64,000 bases of DNA from Ruania alba (GTDB lineage: Bacteria; Actinomycetota; Actinomycetes; Actinomycetales; Beutenbergiaceae). The translations under genes and the position numbers were made by a program. The notes beneath the pieces were generated by a model that was given only the letters and a program-made list of their open reading frames with translations, searched no databases and was not told the DNA's origin. The stretch spans positions 1,178,001 through 1,242,000 of the forward strand of contig NZ_FNTX01000002.1 of the NCBI RefSeq assembly GCF_900105765.1. The letters are read 5' to 3'. Numbering within the stretch: the stretch's first letter is position 1; each line of letters opens with the position of its first letter. Positions 8,666 through 15,513 of the stretch are shown here, piece after piece.

Positions 8666-10927
8666 ATGGAACAGAGTCGTCGCACGTTCCTCGTAGGTGG
8701 TGGACTGGTAGCGGTCGGGACCTTGCTTCCGATCTATCCGGCCGCTGCAGGGACCGTTCCGCAACGAAAGAGCATGCCGCGTCTGGCGAACGTGGGCGCC
8801 GAGGACGGATCTGTGCCCGACTGGTTCACCGCAGAACGTGTTCAAGGGATGACACATGCGTCCCTGTGCGGCATCCGGGGCTATGTGGACGAACGCCTAC
8901 CCGAGGTGCCGGGCCTGTTCGCAGATGTGGGTGCCACGGTCCAGACTCACCTGATCAAGAATGAAGGGATCGAAGATCCATGGTGGCCTGCTGACCAGCC
9001 GCGGCATCCCGACGACGGATCGCGCCTCTATGACGGTAACCGGCTCACGTGCGACGGCGATATCGAGCTCGACGCCGGTGCGAACGTCAGTCAGGACATC
9101 ATCGACCGTGTTCATGATGAGGGCGCGCGGATCATCGCCTACTACTGGTTCATGTCAGAGCACCGGCTGGCCGAGCTGTATCCCGAGTGGGTCTGCCGAG
9201 ACGTGAACGGAAACCCCCTCTCGCACCCACGCAAGGGTGACTACCTCGATATCACTGGTCCGTACGGCGAGGTGGTGCTCGATCGTTTGCTCGAGCTCTC
9301 GGACATGGGCGTTGACGGGTTCTTCTTCGACAACCGCCACCTGCCGTTCGACGGGATCTGGGGCAGTGCGATCCAGGACTCCTTCGAGAGCGAAACCGGA
9401 CTCAGCATGCCGGCCGGGAACGACCACCACGATCCGAACTGGCGCCGGTTCATCGCTCACAAGGCTCGCAAGATCGAGGACACGATCCTGTGGTGGCGCG
9501 ATGAAATGAAGACGCGGAACCCAGAGTCGTTCTTCATCGTGAGCGCCGCCTCTGTCCCCGCCCTCACCCGGCCGGACTCCACCACACGCCTGTGCCGCAT
9601 CGCGGACTCCACAAAGTTGGAAGTCACGCTGGCGACGAAGACCTTGATGAATCTCGACATCTTCGAGGACAACCCGGACCTGGCGCAGCCCCCGGAACAC
9701 GTGAGCCAGGCGCTCGGTTGGGCCGTGGTCAACGGTGCAGCGAATGGCCGCCCCTCCCATGTGTGGACGACGGGAGTGCCGAACACCGACCACGCCCTTG
9801 CCATGGTCGCGCATCTGGTCTCTCATGGATGTGTAGCCAACGTCGATGTTCACCCGGCGGTGCTGCTCGGGATCAACCAGCCGCGTGGGAAGACCACGAT
9901 CGAGGCCGCGCGCGAGGCATTCGACTTCGGAGCGCGCCTGTCTCCGCACTTCGCCGGCACTCAACCGCTGCGATGGGCAGCGTGCCACTTCGCGGAGGAG
10001 AGCCGCGAGGCCCGCGCTGGGGACTACCGACAAGCGTGGGAGGAGGTGATGTGGCCACTGACCGGTGCCTATCGGGTGCTCACCCGGGCCGGTGTGCCGG
10101 TCGGCGTGGTGAACGACCACCAGCTGGCGAACGGGGAGTTGGACGACTATCAGCTTCTGGTCTTGACCAATCCCGATGAACTGACGGCCGAGCAGCAGGC
10201 ATCCGTGGATGCGTTCGCGGCATCTGGTGGCACGGTCGTGGTGAACGACCCGTCATGGCCGTGGAGCGACCCGGCGGCCACCGGCGACGCAGAGGACGCG
10301 TTCCGAGCTGTGGTCGCGGATCAGTTGTCCGACGCTCCAGTCGTCGTAGCCGAGCGTCCGCAGGACTCGTACGCCTTGGCCTATTCGCGGTCGGACGGTG
10401 CTCTGGTCGTCGCGGTGACCAATGACCTCACCTGGTTCCAGACGAACTCCGGCGGCGGTGTGCCTCCCGGGGAAGAGAACCCGGTCGGACCGCCGGCATC
10501 GGGCGTCCGCGTGACGTGGCGGGCGGGGATCGGGCTCCCGGCGCCTGCTCAGGTGACCGAGGTGCTGACGGAGACTGTCCTGGACGTGGAAGTCAGTGAC
10601 GGGATCTGCAGCGTCGTGCTGCCGGACTTCGTCTTCATGGGCCTGCTCGTGGTCGAGGATGACGGTAGGGAACCGGAACCGGCGGCTCCCTACGATGCCG
10701 CGCGGCAACACCTCGACGATTACGACGCGGACGGTTCAATCGGCACAGCCGAGTACCGGCGGATCAGAGCGCAGCTGAACTCGGCGGAACGCTTCGCAGA
10801 TCGAGGTCAGGGGCGGCAGGCCGACCGTGCGCTGGACCGTGCGGTGGACGTGGTGGAGCAGATCGACGATGACGCGGCGCGAGAGCACCTCACGGCGATC
10901 GTGACCGACCTGCGCGCACACCTGTAG
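8666..10927 (+). CDS. Tat-exported putative glycoside hydrolase with glutamine-amidotransferase-like domain and EF-hand loop
   Basis: 753 residues from the ATG at 8666, chosen over upstream ATGs because GGGAGAGAG sits just before it and the twin-arginine signal SRRTFLVGGG follows at once. The body looks like a TIM-barrel glycosidase (ARIIAYYWFMSEH, GVDGFFFDNRHLPF), then a segment like the beta-galactosidase trimerisation/GATase1-like domain (LVLTNPDELTAEQQASVDAFAASGG), then a beta domain. Near the C-terminus DYDADGSIGTAE (residues 685-696) is a textbook calcium EF-hand loop, followed by a charged helical tail. GH29- or GH42-related families are possible; the exact family and substrate were not identified. 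A strong terminator follows. Confidence 0.75.
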   Translation: MEQSRRTFLVGGGLVAVGTLLPIYPAAAGTVPQRKSMPRLANVGAEDGSVPDWFTAERVQGMTHASLCGIRGYVDERLPEVPGLFADVGATVQTHLIKNEGIEDPWWPADQPRHPDDGSRLYDGNRLTCDGDIELDAGANVSQDIIDRVHDEGARIIAYYWFMSEHRLAELYPEWVCRDVNGNPLSHPRKGDYLDITGPYGEVVLDRLLELSDMGVDGFFFDNRHLPFDGIWGSAIQDSFESETGLSMPAGNDHHDPNWRRFIAHKARKIEDTILWWRDEMKTRNPESFFIVSAASVPALTRPDSTTRLCRIADSTKLEVTLATKTLMNLDIFEDNPDLAQPPEHVSQALGWAVVNGAANGRPSHVWTTGVPNTDHALAMVAHLVSHGCVANVDVHPAVLLGINQPRGKTTIEAAREAFDFGARLSPHFAGTQPLRWAACHFAEESREARAGDYRQAWEEVMWPLTGAYRVLTRAGVPVGVVNDHQLANGELDDYQLLVLTNPDELTAEQQASVDAFAASGGTVVVNDPSWPWSDPAATGDAEDAFRAVVADQLSDAPVVVAERPQDSYALAYSRSDGALVVAVTNDLTWFQTNSGGGVPPGEENPVGPPASGVRVTWRAGIGLPAPAQVTEVLTETVLDVEVSDGICSVVLPDFVFMGLLVVEDDGREPEPAAPYDAARQHLDDYDADGSIGTAEYRRIRAQLNSAERFADRGQGRQADRALDRAVDVVEQIDDDAAREHLTAIVTDLRAHL

Positions 10928-10986
10928 CCCACGCATCCGGGCGTGACGCGTGGCGCCCTGCGACCGGGGTGCCTACTACCGGGCGG

Positions 10987-11022
10987 CCGTGGCCGAACCT
11001 GCATGCGCCGGTTCGGCCACGG
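10987..11022. terminator. Bidirectional hairpin terminator
   Basis: CCGTGGCCGAACC (10987-10999) pairs perfectly with GGTTCGGCCACGG (11010-11022) across a 10-base loop. It lies between the convergent ends of the glycoside hydrolase gene and the 66-residue minus-strand gene. Confidence 0.8.
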
Positions 11023-11045
11023 CGCGCGTCTCGGGCTCGGCCGTG

Positions 11046-11246
11046 TCACGCACTGCGACGGCTCTCGGAGAGCAGCGCGTCCAGCGCGCCCAGATCGTCC
11101 AGCAGTGCCATCTCCCGGGTATCCAGCCCGGCCGTGCCGGCGTGGTCGAGCCATTCGGCGTCGGCCAGTGCCGCCAGGACGGCGTCTCGCTCGTCGCGCG
11201 CACCCGCCAGGGTGAGGTTCTCATGCAGACGGTCCGTGCGTGCCAT
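11046..11246 (-). CDS. Small hypothetical protein, 66 residues
   Basis: Short acidic protein beginning MARTDRLHENLTLAGARDE and rich in Ala, Leu and Asp, predicted to be helical and cytoplasmic. The start is supported by AGGAAGG about 8 bases before the ATG; the frame is open further upstream but that part looks non-coding. No family was recognised. It is a single gene facing away from metF and bounded by a terminator hairpin at its 3' end. Confidence 0.55.
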   Translation of the reverse strand: MARTDRLHENLTLAGARDERDAVLAALADAEWLDHAGTAGLDTREMALLDDLGALDALLSESRRSA

Positions 11247-11348
11247 TCCGCGTTCCTTCCTGCGTGCTGCGCTTGCTCCCGAGTCTGCACCCGAGCACCG
11301 ACACCGGGGCGGCCGCCACCCCGAGCACTCTCTGGATCGGCGCCCAAT

Positions 11349-11409
11349 CCCGAAATCAAACGTCGTTTTGCCTGCTGCGTGGTAGCCAGATCGACGTTTG
11401 ATCTTCGGG
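11349..11409. repeat. 61-bp palindromic element
   Basis: CCCGAAATCAAACGTCG (11349-11365) is the inverted copy of CGACGTTTGATCTTCGGG (11392-11409) apart from a single inserted base, leaving a 26-base centre. The element is intergenic, between the 66-residue gene and the metF riboswitch. Size and form fit a REP-like dispersed palindrome; only one copy was noticed here. Confidence 0.55.
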
Positions 11410-11499
11410 TGCTGGTGTTGCCGCATGCCATGGACGGGTGGTCTCAGTCGGTGATACGCGGTGTAGATGCCCTCCCGGACCGGTAGCATCGAGTGCAGA

Positions 11500-11596
11500 C
11501 CATCCAGAGCGGCTGAGAGTCCTGGCTCGAGGACGCCGCAGCAACCCCCCAACGGAAGCCTCCCGCGGGGAAGGGTGCTACAGCCAGGTTCGATGG
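11500..11596 (+). promoter_or_regulatory. SAM-clan riboswitch upstream of metF-metE
   Basis: Layout matches the SAM-I/SAM-IV riboswitch clan. P1 is CCATC (11500-11504) with GATGG (11592-11596). P2 is GCGGC (11509-11513) with GCCGC (11535-11539), extended by GTCCT/AGGAC. The core GCAACCCCCC is followed by GGGGAAGGGTGCT. The P2 loop GGCT can pair with AGCC at 11582-11585, giving the pseudoknot expected in this clan. It ends about 50 bases before metF. High S-adenosylmethionine should lower expression of the methionine genes downstream. Whether it is SAM-I or SAM-IV needs a covariance model. Confidence 0.78.
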
Positions 11597-11648
11597 AGTC
11601 ATCTATGCAGGCACAGATTCACCCACATCCGAACCGTGGCGGTCGCTC

Positions 11649-12557
11649 ATGACGACCGCCACTCTCTACCGCAGCCCTCGCCCGGACCCGTGCGTCTCGT
11701 TCGAGCTCTATCCACCGCGCACCCCGAAGGGTGAGCAGACTCTGACCCGCACCGTCGGTGCCCTGGCGGAGATTCAGCCGGACTACTTCTCGGTCACCTA
11801 TGGGGCTTCCGGGTCCACCCGGAACACCTCTCGTGACCTGATCGGGCGCATCCTGAGCGGCACCCCGGTCACGCCACTGGCTCACCTCACCTGCGTGGGC
11901 GCGAGCGAGGAGGACCTCTCCGAGTACGTGAGCTCACTGCTGGAGGCCGGGGTCCGTGACTTCCTCGCCCTGCGCGGTGACCCACCGGCCGGACAACCCG
12001 ACTGGCGGCCGCACCCGGACGGCCTGACCCGCGCGAGCCAGCTCGTGCACCTGCTGCGGCGCCTCGCCACCGAGCACCTCGGCAGCGACGGCGCCGACGT
12101 CAGCATCAGTGTGGCTACCTACCCCGGTGGTTCCTACGACGAGTCCGGTCGCCCGGTGGTGTGCCCGAACGACGTCTCCGCCCTGCTGGAGAAGCAGGCC
12201 GCGGGCGCCGACTTCGCCATCACCCAGTTGTTCTACGACGCCAGGCACTACGCCGAACTCGTTCAGGCAGCACGTGCGGCCGGCGTGCACATCCCGATCG
12301 TGCCGGGCCTGATCCCGCTCACCGACCCGAACCGGCTCCGCCGCATGGTGGAACTCACCGGTGTGGCCGTGCCCCCGGTGCTTCTCGAGCATCTCGACGA
12401 GGCCGCCGACAAGGAGGAGGCCTACCGCCGCGGGCTCGCCGCCAGCGTGCGCCTGGTGCGCGAGGTGCTCGAGACCGGGGCACCGGGCATCCACTTCTAC
12501 ACCTTCAACTCCTCGAGGGCCGTGCTGGACCTGCTGCACGCCTCCGGTCTGCGCTGA
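11649..12557 (+). CDS. metF: 5,10-methylenetetrahydrofolate reductase
   Basis: 302-residue TIM-barrel flavoenzyme that reduces methylenetetrahydrofolate to 5-methyltetrahydrofolate, the methyl donor for MetE. Family hallmarks are SFELYPPRTPKGEQTL at the N-terminus, DYFSVTYGASG, HLTCVG, FLALRGDPP, and the ITQLFYDARHY segment. Length is normal for the family. It sits just downstream of a SAM-clan riboswitch and 137 bases before metE, so the two genes form the last-step methionine module. Cytoplasmic. Confidence 0.97.
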   Translation: MTTATLYRSPRPDPCVSFELYPPRTPKGEQTLTRTVGALAEIQPDYFSVTYGASGSTRNTSRDLIGRILSGTPVTPLAHLTCVGASEEDLSEYVSSLLEAGVRDFLALRGDPPAGQPDWRPHPDGLTRASQLVHLLRRLATEHLGSDGADVSISVATYPGGSYDESGRPVVCPNDVSALLEKQAAGADFAITQLFYDARHYAELVQAARAAGVHIPIVPGLIPLTDPNRLRRMVELTGVAVPPVLLEHLDEAADKEEAYRRGLAASVRLVREVLETGAPGIHFYTFNSSRAVLDLLHASGLR

Positions 12558-12601
12558 CCGACTGACCCACGTCACACCCGCCTGATACCCGCCCCCACCT
12601 C

Positions 12602-12661
12602 GCCGAACGCAACGTTGTGCGGCTTCTGCCTCCCCAAAAGCCGCACAAGGTTGCGCTCGGC
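12602..12661. repeat. 60-bp palindromic repeat, copy 1 (5' side of metE)
   Basis: Left arm 12602-12625 (GCCGAACGCAACGTTGTGCG and four more bases) pairs with 12638-12661, with 2 mismatches in 24. A related element lies after metE at 15034-15093. It ends 33 bases before the metE start, so it may form a hairpin in the metF-metE transcript. Confidence 0.75.
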
Positions 12662-12694
12662 AGGGTGGTTACTGACACACGTCTGGAGATTGTC

Positions 12695-14986
12695 ATGTCC
12701 GATCACCTGCCCGCGTTCCCCGCCAGCACGATCCTCGGTTACCCCCGCATCGGCCCGCGTCGAGAGCTGAAGCGTGCCCTGGAGTCCTTCTGGTCCGGGG
12801 CCACCACCAAGGCCGATCTCGCCGAGGCCGGCGCTGCGCTCCGCACCCGCACCCGCACCCACCTGACCGACCTGGGCCTCGACCCGCAGGCCGCCGCGAT
12901 TCCGTCCGACTTCAGCTACTACGACCAGGTGCTCAGCACCGCTGTGGCCGTGGGTGCCATCCCCGAGCGGTTCGGCATCGATGCCTCCACCCCGATCAGC
13001 CTGGCCGACTACTCCCGCCTGGCCCGCGGGGACGCCGAGACCGCCCCGCTCGAGCTCACCAAATGGTTCGACACCAACTACCACTACCTGGTGCCCGAGA
13101 TCGGTCCGGACACCCCCCTGCGGCACGCGCCCGGCTCGGCGCCGGTGGCGGAGTTCGCCGAGGCCCAGGCGACCGGCGTGCACACCCGGCCGGTCGTCGT
13201 CGGGCCGGTCACCCTGCTGGCTCTGGCCAAGGGGACCGATCCGCTCGCCCGGCTGGACGAGCTGGTGGCCGTGTACCAACAGCTGCTCGCAGAGCTGGCG
13301 GCCGCGGGCGCCACCTGGGTGCAGCTCGACGAACCCGCTCTGGTCAGCGACAACGGCGCGGTCCCCGCAGCGCAGCTCGGTGAGGCCGCTGACCGCGCCT
13401 ACCGCACTCTCGCCGCCACCGCCGACCGCCCCGGGATCCTCGTCGCTGCCCCGTACGGTGACCTTCGGGAGCGCTTCGCCACGCTCGCCGGCACGGGCGT
13501 GGAGGCGATCGCCCTCGATCTGGTGAAGGGTGAGATTCCCGACGACGGCGCCCTCGCCCACGCACGCGGCCTCACCCTGGTCGCCGGGCTGGTGGACGGC
13601 CACAACGTCTGGCGCACTGATCTTCACGCCGCTGCCGAGCGGCTGCAGCACCTGCGCGCCGCCCACGACGGGCCGGTCAGCGTGGCCACCTCCACCTCGC
13701 TGCTGCACGTCCCGCACACCGTGGCCGACGAGACCGACCTGCCCGAGCAGCTGCGCTCGTGGCTGGCGTTCGCCGACGAGAAGGTCGGCGAGGTACTGGC
13801 CCTCACCGCCGGACCCGAGACCGCACCGGAGGCGTTCACGACGTCGCGCGCCGTCCGCGAGGATCGCTCTGGGGCCCTCGGTGTGCGCCGCGACGAGGTC
13901 CGACGGCGGACCGCCGCCCTGACAGCGGCCGACACCGAACGGGCGGATGCCTCCGAGCGTGCGACCGCCCAGCAGGAGCGCCTGAACCTTCCGTCGCTGC
14001 CCACCACCACGATCGGGTCGTTCCCGCAGACGGGCGATCTGCGCCGGGCCCGGGCGCAGCGGCGTAAGGGTGAGCTCACGGAGGAGCAGTACGCCGAGGT
14101 GATCCGCGGCGAGATCAGCCGGGTGATCGAGCTGCAGACCGAGCTCGGGCTGGACGTGCTCGTGCACGGGGAGCCGGAGCGCAATGACATGGTGCAGTAC
14201 TTCGCCGAGCTGCTGGACGGGTTCGCCGTGACCCAGCACGGCTGGGTGCAGTCCTACGGGTCGCGGTGCACCCGCCCGTCGATCCTGTGGGGCGACGTCT
14301 CCCGCCCGGCACCGATGACGGTGGAGTGGACCCGGTACGCGGCCTCGCTCACCGACAAACCGGTCAAGGGCATGCTCACTGGCCCGGTGACGATCCTGGC
14401 CTGGTCGTTCGTGCGTGACGACCTGCCGCTGGGGGAGGTGGCCGACCAGGTGGCGCTCGCGCTCCGGGACGAGGTGAGCGATCTTGAGCATGCCGGGATC
14501 GGCGTGATCCAGGTGGACGAGCCTGCCCTGCGTGAGCTGCTGCCGCTACGCGCCGACGATCACCAGGCCTACCTGGACTGGTCGGTGCGCTCGTTCCGGC
14601 TGGCCACCTCCGGTGCCGCCACGCACACCCAGGTGCACACCCACCTGTGCTACTCCGAGTTCGGCGAGGTGATCGATGCCATCGACGGCCTCGGCGCCGA
14701 CGTCACCTCGTTGGAGGCGGCACGCTCCGCGATGGAGGTCGTGCCCGAGTTGGCCGAGGCCGGGTTCTCCCGCGGCATCGGCCCGGGCGTGTGGGACATC
14801 CACTCCCCGCGAGTGCCGAGCGAGGCGGAGATCGTCGACCTGCTGGGCCGGGCCCTGGCCGCGGTCCCGGATCGCCAGCTGTGGGTGAATCCGGACTGCG
14901 GGCTGAAGACCCGCGGGTACACCGAGACTGTCGAGTCCTTGCGGAACCTGGTCGCAGCGACCGAGCAGACCCGCGCCAGCCGGTAG
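12695..14986 (+). CDS. metE: Cobalamin-independent methionine synthase
   Basis: 763-residue 5-methyltetrahydropteroyltriglutamate-homocysteine methyltransferase, making methionine from homocysteine without B12. The N-terminal half begins with STILGYPRIGPRRELKRALE; the catalytic half carries TTIGSFPQT and the zinc ligands His650 and Cys652 (THLCYSEF) and Cys735 (NPDCGLKTR). The frame is open upstream to 12617, but that part is the palindromic repeat; ATG 12695 with GGAG upstream fits the family start. Full length and intact. It should be controlled with metF by the upstream SAM riboswitch. Confidence 0.97.
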   Translation: MSDHLPAFPASTILGYPRIGPRRELKRALESFWSGATTKADLAEAGAALRTRTRTHLTDLGLDPQAAAIPSDFSYYDQVLSTAVAVGAIPERFGIDASTPISLADYSRLARGDAETAPLELTKWFDTNYHYLVPEIGPDTPLRHAPGSAPVAEFAEAQATGVHTRPVVVGPVTLLALAKGTDPLARLDELVAVYQQLLAELAAAGATWVQLDEPALVSDNGAVPAAQLGEAADRAYRTLAATADRPGILVAAPYGDLRERFATLAGTGVEAIALDLVKGEIPDDGALAHARGLTLVAGLVDGHNVWRTDLHAAAERLQHLRAAHDGPVSVATSTSLLHVPHTVADETDLPEQLRSWLAFADEKVGEVLALTAGPETAPEAFTTSRAVREDRSGALGVRRDEVRRRTAALTAADTERADASERATAQQERLNLPSLPTTTIGSFPQTGDLRRARAQRRKGELTEEQYAEVIRGEISRVIELQTELGLDVLVHGEPERNDMVQYFAELLDGFAVTQHGWVQSYGSRCTRPSILWGDVSRPAPMTVEWTRYAASLTDKPVKGMLTGPVTILAWSFVRDDLPLGEVADQVALALRDEVSDLEHAGIGVIQVDEPALRELLPLRADDHQAYLDWSVRSFRLATSGAATHTQVHTHLCYSEFGEVIDAIDGLGADVTSLEAARSAMEVVPELAEAGFSRGIGPGVWDIHSPRVPSEAEIVDLLGRALAAVPDRQLWVNPDCGLKTRGYTETVESLRNLVAATEQTRASR

Positions 14987-15033
14987 TTCCACGCCGTCAT
15001 CCACCCCGTAGTCCATCCCCGCCCCCCCACCCG

Positions 15034-15093
15034 GCCGAGCGCAACCCTGTGCGGCGTTGTTCCCGCAGAATGCCGCACCAGGTTGCGTTCGGC
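15034..15093. repeat. 60-bp palindromic repeat, copy 2 (3' side of metE)
   Basis: GCCGAGCGCAACCCTGTGCG and the next two bases (15034-15055) pair with 15072-15093 with 3 mismatches in 22. Arms are clearly related to the copy at 12602-12661: both have GCCGA-CGCAAC and TGTGCGGC, and both right arms have GGTTGCG. The centre differs. It lies 48 bases after the metE stop, where it may also serve as a terminator. Confidence 0.75.
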
Positions 15094-15164
15094 GATGGGG
15101 GTGGGGATGGGGGCGGCGGACGCCGCTAGGGTGGTGCGCACACCGATCGCAGCTGGGAGGACGC

Positions 15165-15512
15165 ATGAACGGCAAGATCGCATTCATCATCGGAGCCGGC
15201 ATCGGGTACGTGCTCGGCACCCGCGCCGGCCGGGAGCAGTACGACCGGCTCAAGGGTGCCACGCAGACCGTGTGGCAGAATCCCAAGGTGCAGGAGCGCG
15301 TCTCCGCCGCCGAGGAGCGGGTCGGCACCGTGATGCGTGAGCAGGGCGCGCAGATGACCGACAAGGCGGCGCAGGTGGTCAAGGACCGCATCGCCGGCTT
15401 CACCACCTCGGGTGCGTCCGCCGACGACAGCGCCGCAGCTCCGGAGTCCGCGCCGACGGCAGAGACACCGGCATCGGATCACGACGCCGACGGCGGTCAC
15501 CCCGAGCGCTGA
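15165..15512 (+). CDS. YtxH-like small membrane-anchored protein
   Basis: 115 residues. The glycine-rich N-terminal hydrophobic segment (IAFIIGAGIGYVLGTRAG) and the following charged helix REQYDRLKGATQTVWQNPKVQERV match YtxH-type envelope proteins of Actinobacteria. The rest is a helical coil and a disordered Ala/Asp-rich tail. GGGAGG precedes ATG 15165. Function of the family is unclear; it is usually treated as an envelope or stress protein. It converges with the nuclease gene, leaving one base between the stops. Confidence 0.72.
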   Translation: MNGKIAFIIGAGIGYVLGTRAGREQYDRLKGATQTVWQNPKVQERVSAAEERVGTVMREQGAQMTDKAAQVVKDRIAGFTTSGASADDSAAAPESAPTAETPASDHDADGGHPER

Positions 15513-15513
15513 C

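Noticed and set aside
12617-12694. Upstream start for metE at 12617
   Set aside because: The added residues are encoded by the palindromic repeat; ATG 12695 matches the family start and has a ribosome site.
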